64,000 bases of DNA from HGM11525 sp036307445 (GTDB lineage: Bacteria > Bacillota > Clostridia > UBA1381), in the NCBI GenBank assembly GCA_036307445.1, contig JAXJXP010000033.1:1-64000 (forward strand), read 5' to 3'. The notes under the pieces are model-generated. The model had not been told where the DNA came from, ran no database searches, and saw only the letters and a program-made list of their open reading frames with translations. This document shows positions 42,182-51,071 of the stretch, piece by piece (the first letter of the stretch is position 1; every line of letters starts with the position of its first letter). The translations under genes and the position numbers were made by a program.

Positions 42182-42295
42182 ATGAAGGTACGTCCATCAG
42201 TTAAACCTATTTGCGAAAAATGCAAGATCATAAAGAGAAAAGGCAAGATAATGGTTATCTGCGAAAACCCGAAGCATAAGCAGAAGCAGGGCTGA
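42182..42295 (+). CDS. rpmJ: 50S ribosomal protein bL36
   Basis: This 37-residue protein is the smallest ribosomal protein. MKVRPSVKPICEKC starts it, and the zinc ligands are CEKC, then Cys and His in VICENPKHKQKQG. This is the zinc-binding form. AAGGAGG lies 8 nt before the ATG. Confidence 0.98.
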   Translation: MKVRPSVKPICEKCKIIKRKGKIMVICENPKHKQKQG

Positions 42296-42340
42296 TAACC
42301 TAAGCAAATAGATAAATAAACGGTAATTGTATTTAACCTG

Positions 42341-42382
42341 TTCAAGTGCGGCTGCTGCATATAGATAGGTGCAGAGCTTGAA
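42341..42382 (+). promoter_or_regulatory. Structured element upstream of rpsM
   Basis: TTCAAG (42341-42346) pairs with CTTGAA (42377-42382), and CTGCA (42355-42359) pairs with TGCAG (42370-42374). It lies in the 143-bp gap between rpmJ and rpsM, the widest gap inside the alpha block. It might be a regulatory binding site for a protein of the rpsM-rpsK-rpsD segment such as uS4 (inference). Confidence 0.5.
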
Positions 42383-42438
42383 TATGTTATATATATTTTG
42401 ATGATATCTCAAGAATAATTTGGAGGTGTAGAAACAAT

Positions 42439-42807
42439 ATGGCAAGAATAGCAGGTGTTGACTTACCCAGAGAGAAGAGAGTTGAGATCGGTCTTACCTA
42501 CATCTACGGTATAGGACTTAAGAGCTCACAGAAGATTCTCGCAAAGAACGGAATTAATCCTGACACAAGAGTTAAGGATTTGACCGAGGACGAAGTTAAC
42601 AAACTCAGAGAAACAATCGACGCAGAATTCACTGTTGAAGGTGATTTGAGACGTCAGGTTGCACTTGATATTAAGAGATTGATGGAAATCGGCTGTTACA
42701 GAGGTATCCGTCATAGAAAAGGTCTTCCTGTAAGAGGACAGAACACAAAGAACAATGCCAGAACCAGAAAAGGTAAGGCAAAGACAATCGCTAATAAGAA
42801 GAAGTAA
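42439..42807 (+). CDS. rpsM: 30S ribosomal protein uS13
   Basis: This 122-residue head protein contacts the P-site tRNA and 50S. MARIAGVDLPREKRVEIGLTY (in parts) and the C-terminal GLPVRGQNTKNNARTRKGKA are diagnostic. It starts the rpsM-rpsK-rpsD-rpoA-rplQ segment. Confidence 0.99.
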   Translation: MARIAGVDLPREKRVEIGLTYIYGIGLKSSQKILAKNGINPDTRVKDLTEDEVNKLRETIDAEFTVEGDLRRQVALDIKRLMEIGCYRGIRHRKGLPVRGQNTKNNARTRKGKAKTIANKKK

Positions 42808-42822
42808 AGGAGGGAGTAGCTA

Positions 42823-43218
42823 ATGGCTAAGGTAGCAAGAAAAACCACAAGAACCAGACGTGTTAAAAAGAACATTGAAAGAGGAGCTGCTCACATCGCT
42901 TCCAGCTTCAACAATACAATTGTTACAATTACCGATGTAGACGGCAACGCACTTTCATGGGCAAGTGCCGGCGGCATGGGCTTTAGAGGCTCAAAGAAGA
43001 GCACTCCGTTTGCAGCCCAGACAGCTGCAGAGACAGCTGCAAAGGCAGCTATGGAGCATGGTCTTAAGACCGTAGAGGTATTTGTAAAGGGCCCCGGTGC
43101 AGGAAGAGAAGCTGCTATCCGTGCTTTGCAGGCAGCAGGCTTGGAAGTTACAATGATTAAAGATGTAACTCCTATTCCTCACAACGGCTGCAGACCGCCT
43201 AAGAGAAGACGTGTCTGA
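42823..43218 (+). CDS. rpsK: 30S ribosomal protein uS11
   Basis: This 131-residue platform protein has FNNTIVTITDVDGNALSW (about 28-45) and the conserved C-terminal PHNGCRPPKRRRV. It starts 15 bp after rpsM with AAAGGAGGG. Confidence 0.99.
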   Translation: MAKVARKTTRTRRVKKNIERGAAHIASSFNNTIVTITDVDGNALSWASAGGMGFRGSKKSTPFAAQTAAETAAKAAMEHGLKTVEVFVKGPGAGREAAIRALQAAGLEVTMIKDVTPIPHNGCRPPKRRRV

Positions 43219-43244
43219 TTGAATAAGAGAAGGAGGAATAGAGC

Positions 43245-43838
43245 ATGGCTAAGAATATGCAACCGGTTCTTAAAAGATGCAAGACTCTCGGTATTGAGCC
43301 CGGCGTAATTGGAGTTCATAAGACTTCTAACAGAAACCCGAAGCAGGGAAGAAAGAAGCAGTCCGAGTACGGCTTGCAGCTTAATGAAAAGCAGAAGGTT
43401 AAGTTTATATACGGTGTTTTGGAGAAGCAGTTCCGTAAGTACTACGTAATGGCTACAAAGAAGCACGGAATTACAGGTGAAGAGCTTTTGTCAATTCTTG
43501 AGACAAGACTTGACAACGTAGTCTTCAGACTTGGTCTTGCAAACACAAGACGTGAGGCAAGACAGATTGTTAACCACGGACATATCCTCGTTAACGGTAA
43601 GAAGGTAGACATTCCTTCATACCTTGTAAAAGAGGGTGACACAGTTGCAGTACGCGAGAAGAGCAAGAATTCTGCTCATATGAAGAGTATTGCCGAGGCT
43701 AACGCTACAAGAAGCGTTCCCAAGTGGTTAGACATGGACAAGAATGCAATGCAGGGAAAAGTTGTAACACTTCCGACAAGAGATTGTATCGATTATGAGG
43801 TTGAGGAACACTTAATCGTCGAGTTGTATTCTAAGTAA
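43245..43838 (+). CDS. rpsD: 30S ribosomal protein uS4
   Basis: This 197-residue primary 16S binder has an S4 domain (about 88-150; LETRLDNVVFRLGLA, then HGHILVNGKKVDIPSY). In many bacteria uS4 represses its own operon. It lacks the cysteine zinc knuckle at the N-terminus (the segment is KNMQPVLKRCKTLG with only one Cys). Located in the alpha block, as in most Clostridia. Confidence 0.98.
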   Translation: MAKNMQPVLKRCKTLGIEPGVIGVHKTSNRNPKQGRKKQSEYGLQLNEKQKVKFIYGVLEKQFRKYYVMATKKHGITGEELLSILETRLDNVVFRLGLANTRREARQIVNHGHILVNGKKVDIPSYLVKEGDTVAVREKSKNSAHMKSIAEANATRSVPKWLDMDKNAMQGKVVTLPTRDCIDYEVEEHLIVELYSK

Positions 43839-43900
43839 TTATAGTTTACCCTCGGTAAGTTGGAAATTTACTTGATTATGTAAAAGGAGGGTTTTATTAG

Positions 43901-44845
43901 ATGATTGAAATGGAAAAACCCAATATAGAATGTAAGGAAATGACAGGAAACAGAGGTGTGTTTGAAGTAACGCCTCTTGAACGTGGATACGCAACAACAC
44001 TTGGCAACTCATTAAGAAGAATTCTTCTTTCGAGTCTTCCTGGTGCGGCTGCTACTGCTATCAAGATAGACGGTGTTCAGCACGAGTTTTCTACAATTCC
44101 GGGTGTTGTTGAAGATGTAACAGAGATTATTCTTAACATCAAGAAGCTTGCCCTTAAGTTACATTCCGAATCATCAAAAACGGTGTATATAGAAGCAAAA
44201 GGTGCGTGCGAGGTTACTGCAGGCGACATCATATGTGATGACGATGTCGAAATATTTAACCCTGACCTGCATATTGCAACCCTTAACGAAGATGCAAATC
44301 TCTATATTGAGATTACGCTCTCAAAGGGCAGAGGTTATGTATCTGCTGACAAGAATAAGCAGAGTATGCAGCCACCGGTAGGAGTTATTCCTATTGACTC
44401 AATATACACACCGGTGAAAAAAGTTAATTACACGGTTGAGAATACACGCGTCGGACAGTATAGCGACCGTGAAACTCTTACAATAGAGCTTTCAACAAAC
44501 GGCACTACAAAGCCCGACGAGGCTGTCAGCCTTGCAGCTAAGATTATGAGCGACCTATTAAAGCTCTTCATCGACCTTTCAGAAGAAGGCAAGAATGCTG
44601 AAATCGTGGTTGAGAAAGAGGAGAGCAAGAAGGAGAAGGTTCTTGAGATGTCAATTGAGGACCTCGACCTCTCAGTTCGTTCCTACAACTGCTTGAAGCG
44701 TGCAGGAATAAACACAGTAGAGGACCTTGCTTACAAGACAGAAGAGGAAATGATGAAGGTCAGAAACCTCGGAAGAAAGTCGCTTGACGAAGTTAAGCTC
44801 AAGCTCCACGGCTTAGGTTTAGCACTTAGAGAAGAGGAAGAATGA
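43901..44845 (+). CDS. rpoA: RNA polymerase subunit alpha
   Basis: This 314-residue subunit has an N-terminal assembly domain (about 1-230; PLERGYATTLGNSLRRILLSS) and a C-terminal domain (about 250-310) with LDLSVRSYNCLKRAGINTVEDL (in parts) and RNLGRKSLDEV. The CTD binds UP elements and activators. AAAGGAGGG precedes ATG 43901. Length is standard for Firmicutes. Confidence 0.99.
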   Translation: MIEMEKPNIECKEMTGNRGVFEVTPLERGYATTLGNSLRRILLSSLPGAAATAIKIDGVQHEFSTIPGVVEDVTEIILNIKKLALKLHSESSKTVYIEAKGACEVTAGDIICDDDVEIFNPDLHIATLNEDANLYIEITLSKGRGYVSADKNKQSMQPPVGVIPIDSIYTPVKKVNYTVENTRVGQYSDRETLTIELSTNGTTKPDEAVSLAAKIMSDLLKLFIDLSEEGKNAEIVVEKEESKKEKVLEMSIEDLDLSVRSYNCLKRAGINTVEDLAYKTEEEMMKVRNLGRKSLDEVKLKLHGLGLALREEEE

Positions 44846-44878
44846 TAAGCCTTATTTAAAGAAAGGAGGAAGTTGTTA

Positions 44879-45217
44879 ATGGGTACAAGAAAGCTTAATA
44901 TGCCTACCGACCAGAGAAAAGCTCTTTTGAGAAACTTGGTAACAAGTTTTCTGGAGACAGGCAGAATTGAAACTACTTTGACCAGAGCAAAGGAAACTCA
45001 GAGCCTTGCAGAGAAGATGATTACTCTTGGCAAAGCTAATACATTGCATTCACGCCGTCAGGCATTGGAGTTCATTACTAAAGAAGATGTTGTAACAAAG
45101 CTCTTTAGTGAAATTGCTCCTAAGTATGCTGACAGAAACGGCGGTTATACAAGAGTAATTAAGGAGGGCCCCCGTCGCGGCGATGCTGCTGAGATGGCAA
45201 TTCTTGAGCTTGTATAA
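44879..45217 (+). CDS. rplQ: 50S ribosomal protein bL17
   Basis: This 112-residue protein is the last gene of the ribosomal super-operon. RKLNMPTDQRKALLRNLVTSF and the C-terminal RRGDAAEMAILEL are diagnostic. ATG 44879 has AAAGGAGG 9 nt before it. A strong terminator lies 15 bp after the stop. Confidence 0.98.
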   Translation: MGTRKLNMPTDQRKALLRNLVTSFLETGRIETTLTRAKETQSLAEKMITLGKANTLHSRRQALEFITKEDVVTKLFSEIAPKYADRNGGYTRVIKEGPRRGDAAEMAILELV

Positions 45218-45232
45218 TTAAATAGCATAATT

Positions 45233-45260
45233 AAACAGACCTCTTTTGAGGTCTGTTTTT
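45233..45260 (+). terminator. Terminator of the ribosomal super-operon
   Basis: The 11-bp stem AAACAGACCTC/GAGGTCTGTTT has loop TTTT and is followed by TTT. Confidence 0.93.
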
Positions 45261-45286
45261 GTGTGTAATAATTTATTTGTCAAATT

Positions 45287-46015
45287 TTATGGGAATAAAT
45301 ATAATAGCGGATTATACACTGCCGCAACTACAAGTGCAGGGAGCATATTTCCGACTTTGATTTTCTTGCCGAAGCAGAGATTTACACCTACGCAGAATAT
45401 GAGTGCTGCGCCGACTAATGAAAGGTCATTAATGACCCCATCACTTACAAAAGAACCAAAAATTGCTGCAATAACTGTTATTGCACCCTGATAGATAAAG
45501 AGTGGCAGGGCGGAGAATATTGCACCAATGCCATGAGTGGAGGTAAAAATCATTACAATCACGAAGTCAAGAACCGCTTTTGCGGCAAGCATAGAATAAT
45601 CACCGCTGATACCGTCCTGCATCGAACCGACGATTGCCATTGCACCGACGCAGATTATAAGCGACACGTTCACAAAGCCGTCAACGAACATTGTATCGTT
45701 TTGTTTCTTTACCATCTGCTTGATTTTTTCACCGACATTGTCCATTTTTTGCTCAATGTTAAGGATTTCTCCGATAAAAGAGCCGATAACGAGCGAGAAA
45801 ATCAGTAGCATTGTTCCTGTCGTTTCTATCTTTCCACCCGAAATGACAAGCATCTTTGATATAACGCCTGCCGTGCCTATAAATATTGTAGAAACTCCAC
45901 AAGCCTGCATCAAAATACTATGTACACCTGTCTTTAACCCGTTCTTTAAAAACAGTCCGAGAAAGCCTGCAACTATTACTGCTGCAGTGTTAATTATTGT
46001 ACCTAACCCAAACAA
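45287..46015 (-). CDS. DUF554 membrane protein
   Basis: This 242-residue protein has about seven membrane segments and the DUF554 N-terminal pattern GLGTIINTAAVIVAGFLG (about 3-20). The function is unknown; homologues (YdfK/YqgA) are putative membrane transport proteins. The start is TTG 46015 with AGGAG just before it; no ATG in frame gives the family N-terminus. It stands alone between two terminators. Confidence 0.88.
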   Translation of the reverse strand: MFGLGTIINTAAVIVAGFLGLFLKNGLKTGVHSILMQACGVSTIFIGTAGVISKMLVISGGKIETTGTMLLIFSLVIGSFIGEILNIEQKMDNVGEKIKQMVKKQNDTMFVDGFVNVSLIICVGAMAIVGSMQDGISGDYSMLAAKAVLDFVIVMIFTSTHGIGAIFSALPLFIYQGAITVIAAIFGSFVSDGVINDLSLVGAALIFCVGVNLCFGKKIKVGNMLPALVVAAVYNPLLYLFP

Positions 46016-46090
46016 ACAAACATCTCCTATTTATAAATATTTCTTATATAATATATCATAGTAGTAACCTGATTTCAATAGTAAATGTCA

Positions 46091-46119
46091 AAAAAAGAGC
46101 AAGGCTTTGGACCTTGCTC
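46091..46119 (-). terminator. Terminator of the glycogen operon
   Basis: On the minus strand GAGCAAGG (46119-46112 side) pairs with CCTTGCTC (46104-46097) and is followed by seven T residues, 11 nt after the glgD stop. Confidence 0.92.
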
Positions 46120-46129
46120 CTAAAACGTA

Positions 46130-47254
46130 TTATACAATTGTACCTTTTGCAATTGCTAATGGGTAACATTCCTGACCGATAAGACGTCTGCCCTTGGTTA
46201 TGTGTACTTCCTTATCGAAGACAACGTGGTCAAGCTCAACACCCTCTTCAATGATTGCGTCCTGCATAATGATTGAATTTTTAACAACTGCATCTTTAGC
46301 GATTTTCACACCTCGTGAAAGTATGCAGTTTTCGATTTTTCCTTCAATAATACAGCCATCTGAGATAAAGCAGTTTGAAACCTCTGCCTCATCTCCGTAT
46401 TTAGCAGGAGTCTGGTCCTTTGTCTTGGTATAGATGGGAGCTTTGGGATTGAAAAGCTCCTTTCTGATGTCTTCTTTAAGGAAAAGCATATTATTGCGGT
46501 AGTACGATTTCATACTGTCGATAATATCTGCATAGCCCTCGAATTTATATCCAAAAATTCTTAGGCCTTCCATCTTCTTTGCGATTGCGTCTTTAATAAA
46601 GTCGTGATCGCCGCGTGCGGAGCACTCGTCTATAATACTCTCCAAAAGTGCCTTTTCCATTACATATATTCCAAGGCTGGCATTACTTGTTTTGGGGTAA
46701 TAGGGCTTTACCTCAATATCGGTAACGCAGTTTTCGCTGTTGATGTCAACGAGTGTAAAACGTGAAAGCTCTCTTTCTTCGCTACCGCTCATATCCTTGT
46801 AAACCATAGTAATATCTGCTTGGTTTTCCTTATGTGCTTCCAAAACCTTTTTGAAGTTTATATTGTAGACGCCTGCGCCTAAAACAAGAATAACATATGT
46901 CTGGTGTGAACGGCGTATGTAATCCTTGATACCTGCCAAAAGGTCCATATCTCCCTTAATTCTGCCCATTGTCCTCTCAAGGTCGGGAGGGAGTATGTTA
47001 AGTCCCTGTTTTTTTCTGTCCAAATCCCATGGCTTACCTGATTTTATATGGTCCATAAGGGACGAGTATTTGGATGTTGTTGCGACACCTACGTTCACAA
47101 TGCCTGCGTTTGCCATATTAGACAGTACAAAGTCAATTATTCTGTATCTGCCTGCTATCGGCATTGCGGCGATTGAACGTATATCGGTAACCGGCGGAAT
47201 TTTTTCATCTCCGGCGATAATTATTCCCATTGTATCTCTCATTATATAATTCAT
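46130..47254 (-). CDS. glgD: Glucose-1-phosphate adenylyltransferase, GlgD subunit
   Basis: This 374-residue protein is related to GlgC but degenerate in the nucleotide-binding loop: GIIIAGDEKIPPVT replaces the GGQGSRL motif. This is the regulatory GlgD of Firmicutes, which is known to assemble with GlgC. A nucleotidyltransferase fold (about 1-240) is followed by left-handed beta-helix repeats (about 280-370; VKIAKDAVVKNSIIMQDAII). It lies after glgC with a 38-bp gap. Confidence 0.95.
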   Translation of the reverse strand: MNYIMRDTMGIIIAGDEKIPPVTDIRSIAAMPIAGRYRIIDFVLSNMANAGIVNVGVATTSKYSSLMDHIKSGKPWDLDRKKQGLNILPPDLERTMGRIKGDMDLLAGIKDYIRRSHQTYVILVLGAGVYNINFKKVLEAHKENQADITMVYKDMSGSEERELSRFTLVDINSENCVTDIEVKPYYPKTSNASLGIYVMEKALLESIIDECSARGDHDFIKDAIAKKMEGLRIFGYKFEGYADIIDSMKSYYRNNMLFLKEDIRKELFNPKAPIYTKTKDQTPAKYGDEAEVSNCFISDGCIIEGKIENCILSRGVKIAKDAVVKNSIIMQDAIIEEGVELDHVVFDKEVHITKGRRLIGQECYPLAIAKGTIV

Positions 47255-47292
47255 TCCTTTCCTTGCCGTTAAAGCAAATGTAAAATCAAAGC

Positions 47293-48504
47293 TTATGCTT
47301 CCGACTCAACCATAGAGCCTTTTGGTATGCTTTCGCCATTGCTGACGGTTGCTCCGCCTTCAATAAGGACTATACCATGAGTACACATTGGCGATGCGTA
47401 CTTGTTGTCCTGTACCTCAACGGTACCGATTTGTGCATCGTCTGAGATTACTGCACCCTGTCCGATTACCGCTTTTTCGATTTTAACATTCTTGCCGATT
47501 ACGGCTCCGGGGAATACTACCGAATCTTTTATCTCACTGCCTTCACCAACAGAAACATCGCTGAATATGACAGAATGGTCGATGTTACCGGAAATTGAAC
47601 AGCCCTCTGTTACGGTAGAACGTGTAACCTTGGCATTAGTGCCGATGTAGTGCGGTGAAAGAGCATCATTTCTGGAATAGATGTTCCAGTGCTTTTCGTA
47701 AAGTTCAAACTTGGGCGGTGAGTCAATAAGGTCCATATTTGCCTCCCAAAGACTCTGTACCGTTCCTACATCCTTCCAATATCCTTCAAAGGTGTAGCTC
47801 ATCATCTTTTCTCCGTTCTGGAGCATTTTTGGGATGATGTTCTTTCCGAAATCGTTGGAGGAATTGGGATCATGCTCGTCCTCGTTTAAGTATTTCTTGA
47901 GAACGTCATACTTAAATATATAGATACCCATAGAAGCGAGATTGCTCTTGGGGTTTGCGGGCTTTTCTTCAAATTCTACAATTTTGCCTTCGTCGTCTAC
48001 GTTCATAATGCCGAAACGGCTCGCCTCATCCCATGGAACAGGCATAACAGCGATTGTAATTGCTGCATCATTCTTTTTGTGAGCCTCCAACATATCGCCG
48101 TAGTGCATTTTGTAGATATGGTCTCCTGATAAAATCAGAACGTTTTCGGGGTTAAAACCCTCCAAAAATCCGATATTCTGATAAATAGCATTAGCGGTGC
48201 CTTTGTACCATTCGCCTGCATTTGCACTCTGATATGGCGGAAGAACATACACGCCGCCGTTGTTTCTGTCCAAATCCCAAGGAGTGCCGTTTCCTATGTA
48301 GGTATTAAGCTCCAAAGGCTGGTACTGTGTCAGTACACCTACTGTATCTATTCCCGAATGAACGCAGTTTGACAGAGGGAAGTCTATAATTCTGTACTTT
48401 CCGCCAAACGGTACGGCAGGTTTTGCTACGTTTTTTGTGAGAGCTCCAAGCCGGCTTCCCTGTCCGCCGGCCAGTATCATTGCTACACAGTCCTTTGAAA
48501 TCAT
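47293..48504 (-). CDS. glgC: Glucose-1-phosphate adenylyltransferase, GlgC subunit
   Basis: This 403-residue catalytic subunit makes ADP-glucose from glucose 1-phosphate and ATP, the committed step to glycogen. AMILAGGQGSRLGALTKNVAKP (in parts AGGQGSRLG and KPAVPFGGKYR) is the nucleotide and substrate site. ILSGDHIYKMHY and EEKPANPKS follow, then C-terminal beta-helix hexapeptides. Its start overlaps the glgB stop by 4 bp. Confidence 0.98.
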   Translation of the reverse strand: MISKDCVAMILAGGQGSRLGALTKNVAKPAVPFGGKYRIIDFPLSNCVHSGIDTVGVLTQYQPLELNTYIGNGTPWDLDRNNGGVYVLPPYQSANAGEWYKGTANAIYQNIGFLEGFNPENVLILSGDHIYKMHYGDMLEAHKKNDAAITIAVMPVPWDEASRFGIMNVDDEGKIVEFEEKPANPKSNLASMGIYIFKYDVLKKYLNEDEHDPNSSNDFGKNIIPKMLQNGEKMMSYTFEGYWKDVGTVQSLWEANMDLIDSPPKFELYEKHWNIYSRNDALSPHYIGTNAKVTRSTVTEGCSISGNIDHSVIFSDVSVGEGSEIKDSVVFPGAVIGKNVKIEKAVIGQGAVISDDAQIGTVEVQDNKYASPMCTHGIVLIEGGATVSNGESIPKGSMVESEA

Positions 48505-50450
48505 TTTTTTTCTCTCCTTACTTTATCGCTATCAGCTTTTGCTGCTGCGTTAATCTTTCTTTGTTGTGGTTTCTTTCTTATATAAAGCGCCGCATATCCG
48601 TCGAGAGGGACTTCAATGGAATATGGCATATCAAGAACCGGCGACTTTTTCGCCTTAAAGCTCTTTGTAATATGCACCATGTCACCGCCGTACTTCTTCT
48701 CTGCAGAGTTTATCAAAATCTCATATTCTCCTGCAGATGGTACACCAATTGGATATTTATTGCGTTTTACTGGCGTAAAGTTGACGCAAACGATTATGTT
48801 GTCGCCCTTCTTTTTGCCCTTTCGCATATAAGAAATAACTGAATTGTCGCCGTCCTGGTCATTTACCCACGAAAAACCATCCCAGCTGTCATCAATCTGC
48901 CAGAAGGGCTTGCTTTCAATATAGAAATTATTTATATCTTTTACATAGCTTTGAAGCTTTTTGTGCATATCAAAGTCGAGCAAATTCCATTCGAGTCCTT
49001 CATCATAGCGCCACTCAATAAATTGTGCTATATCGCCGCCCATAAACATCAATTTTTTGCCGGGTAATGAGAGGTAGTATGCAAGAAGTGCTCTATAAGA
49101 TGCAAACTTATCCTCATAGCTACCGAACATCTTGTCCACGAGAGAATGTTTGCCGTGGACAACCTCGTCGTGCGAAAGAGGCAAAATATAATTCTCGCTG
49201 TATGCGTAGAACATCAGGAAGGTCAGAAGATTGTGATTGTTTTTTCGGAAATAGGGGTCCATTGACATATATCTTAGTGTGTCATTCATCCAGCCCATAT
49301 TCCACTTATAGTTAAATCCAAGACCACCCTTATCCACATCGCCGGTAACCATTCCCCACGCAGTTGATTCCTCTGCTATCATAAGGAAGTTAGGGAAAGA
49401 TGCAAACATAGTCTTGTTAAGATTTTGAAGGAATTTGATTGCCTCAAGATTTTCGTTTCCCCCGTAAATGTTGGCAACCCATTCGCCGTCATTGCGGCTG
49501 TAATCGCGGTAGAGCATTGACGAAACGGCATCAACACGAAGTCCATCAATATGATAGACCTCAGCCCAGAAATAAGCGGACGAAAGCAGGAAGGAGTTTA
49601 CTTCACCTTTTGAATAGTCAAAAACCATCGTACCCCAATCCTTATGCTCGCCCATTCTCGGGTCGGCATATTCATATGTGGCAGTTCCGTCAAACATATA
49701 CAATCCATACCCATCCCTCGGGAAGTGGGCAGGTACCCAGTCCATTATCACATATATTCCGTTTTTATGGGCAGTATCTATAAAATACATCAAATCCTCA
49801 GGTGTGCCGTATCTTTTGGTTGCAGCAAAATACCCTGTAACCTGATAACCCCATGAGCCATCGAAGGGGTATTCCGACAAAGGCATAAATTCTATATGTG
49901 TATAGCCCATATCCTTAACATAAGGTATAAGCTCATCTGCAAGTTCACGATAACTCAGAAAACTGCCATCATCATGCATACGCCAGCTGCCCGGATGAAC
50001 TTCATAAATAAGCATCGGCTTGTCATAGGGCGGTGTCTTTTCACGCTTTTTAAGCCATTTACTGTCCTTCCAATTGTAAGACGGCACATCGCGGACAACA
50101 GATGCATTGTCAGGACGCAACTCCGCCTCAAATGCAAACGGGTCTGCCTTTAATGTGGTATGTCCTTTTTTTGACATAACGGCATATTTATAAATATCGC
50201 CCTCTTTGATGTTGTCAAACCAGCCGTACCAAATGCCTGTTGTGCCTGCTTTTTCAAGCTCCATCCCGTCCCCTGTCCATAAATTGTAGTCACAGGCAAC
50301 GGCGACGTGCTGAGCATTAGGTGCCCAGACGGCAAACCTCCACCCATTATTATGTTTATGCACACCGAGGGTGTTATATGCTTTGTAGTTGGTTCCCTCA
50401 TTAAATAAATATAAAGGGAGTTCTCCCAATCCGTATCCGTAATAGGACAT
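48501..50450 (-). CDS. glgB: 1,4-alpha-glucan branching enzyme
   Basis: This 649-residue GH13 enzyme makes alpha-1,6 branches in glycogen. An N-terminal carbohydrate-binding module of CBM48 type (about 20-110; FAVWAPNAQHVAVACDYN) is followed by the (beta/alpha)8 barrel with DWVPAHFP, GLRVDAVSSMLY (nucleophile Asp), AEESTAWG (acid Glu) and LSHDEVVHGK (Asp). A C-terminal beta domain ends the protein. It heads the glgB-glgC-glgD operon; glgA and glgP are not in the window. AAGGAGGGG precedes the ATG. Confidence 0.98.
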   Translation of the reverse strand: MSYYGYGLGELPLYLFNEGTNYKAYNTLGVHKHNNGWRFAVWAPNAQHVAVACDYNLWTGDGMELEKAGTTGIWYGWFDNIKEGDIYKYAVMSKKGHTTLKADPFAFEAELRPDNASVVRDVPSYNWKDSKWLKKREKTPPYDKPMLIYEVHPGSWRMHDDGSFLSYRELADELIPYVKDMGYTHIEFMPLSEYPFDGSWGYQVTGYFAATKRYGTPEDLMYFIDTAHKNGIYVIMDWVPAHFPRDGYGLYMFDGTATYEYADPRMGEHKDWGTMVFDYSKGEVNSFLLSSAYFWAEVYHIDGLRVDAVSSMLYRDYSRNDGEWVANIYGGNENLEAIKFLQNLNKTMFASFPNFLMIAEESTAWGMVTGDVDKGGLGFNYKWNMGWMNDTLRYMSMDPYFRKNNHNLLTFLMFYAYSENYILPLSHDEVVHGKHSLVDKMFGSYEDKFASYRALLAYYLSLPGKKLMFMGGDIAQFIEWRYDEGLEWNLLDFDMHKKLQSYVKDINNFYIESKPFWQIDDSWDGFSWVNDQDGDNSVISYMRKGKKKGDNIIVCVNFTPVKRNKYPIGVPSAGEYEILINSAEKKYGGDMVHITKSFKAKKSPVLDMPYSIEVPLDGYAALYIRKKPQQRKINAAAKADSDKVRREKK

Positions 50451-50481
50451 CCTGTCCCCTCCTTAAGCTGTTTCTACATCT

Positions 50482-50510
50482 ATTATACCACCATTTTTTT
50501 ATGCAGTAAA
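50482..50510 (-). promoter_or_regulatory. Predicted promoter of the glycogen operon
   Basis: On the minus strand TTTACT (50510-50505), a 17 bp spacer and TATAAT (50487-50482) lie about 32 bp before glgB. Confidence 0.7.
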
Positions 50511-50738
50511 TACCGTTTTACTATAAACTTACTTTGTTATTTTGTGCAAAATGACTAAAAATGGCGAAATTTGTAATTTTTTACTGATATCTAAATTACA
50601 CGATTATTTCATTTGTGTATCTTCGGTAACCTATAACTCGATTTTCTGTGGAACGGACTTTTCGTTGAAATCTCAAAGAAAAATTGAATTGTAAAGGCAT
50701 TTTTATATGCATAATTGGTTGTGTTGCAAAGTTCCACA

Positions 50739-50994
50739 CATTATAAATAATATTAGGGATTTTATAAAAGCTGTCAAAAGTTTTATAAAATCTCTTTTTC
50801 TTTTTATAAAACCGATTATAAAAAATGCCTGCTCTTTTATAAAAGATTGTAGATGATTTATAAAAAATATTTAGACTTTTATAAATTATTAACCGACTTT
50901 TTATAATTTCAGTTCCGGAGTTTTATAATTTCTGTCCTACCTTTTTATAAACAGTTGCCGATGTTTTATAAAAGATGTCCATTCTTTTATAAAA
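50739..50994. repeat. Array of 13 TTTTATAAAA-like palindromes with 21-22 bp phasing
   Basis: Thirteen TTATAA cores begin at 50741, 50762, 50783, 50804, 50816, 50837, 50858, 50879, 50901, 50923, 50945, 50966 and 50987. Spacings are 21, 21, 21, 12, 21, 21, 21, 22, 22, 22, 21 and 21. Six copies are the perfect decamer TTTTATAAAA and the rest differ by one to three bases at the ends. The sequence between copies is unrelated. The spacing equals two helical turns, so all sites but the one offset step face one side of DNA. The array ends 18 bp before the -35 box of the next gene. The rest of 50511-50738 shows no gene. Confidence 0.9.
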
Positions 50995-51012
50995 ACTGTT
51001 AGGAATGCCGAT

Positions 51013-51041
51013 TTGACAATATTTGCATGCTTTTATATAAT
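51013..51041 (+). promoter_or_regulatory. Predicted sigma-A promoter of the transposase-like gene
   Basis: TTGACA (51013-51018), a 17 bp spacer and a perfect TATAAT (51036-51041) follow the palindrome array. The -10 region CTTTTATATAAT resembles the array motif and could itself be a weak site. Confidence 0.9.
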
Positions 51042-51071
51042 ATAAGTATCAAAAAAATGGGGTGTATGGGT

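Noticed and set aside
50739..50994. CRISPR-like array
   Set aside because: Repeats are only about 10 bp palindromes with about 11 bp between them, no cas genes are near, and spacing follows the helical repeat instead of spacer lengths.
51027..51071. Longer N-terminus of the transposase-like protein from ATG 51027
   Set aside because: That ATG lies between the -35 and -10 boxes of the gene's own promoter and has no ribosome binding site.
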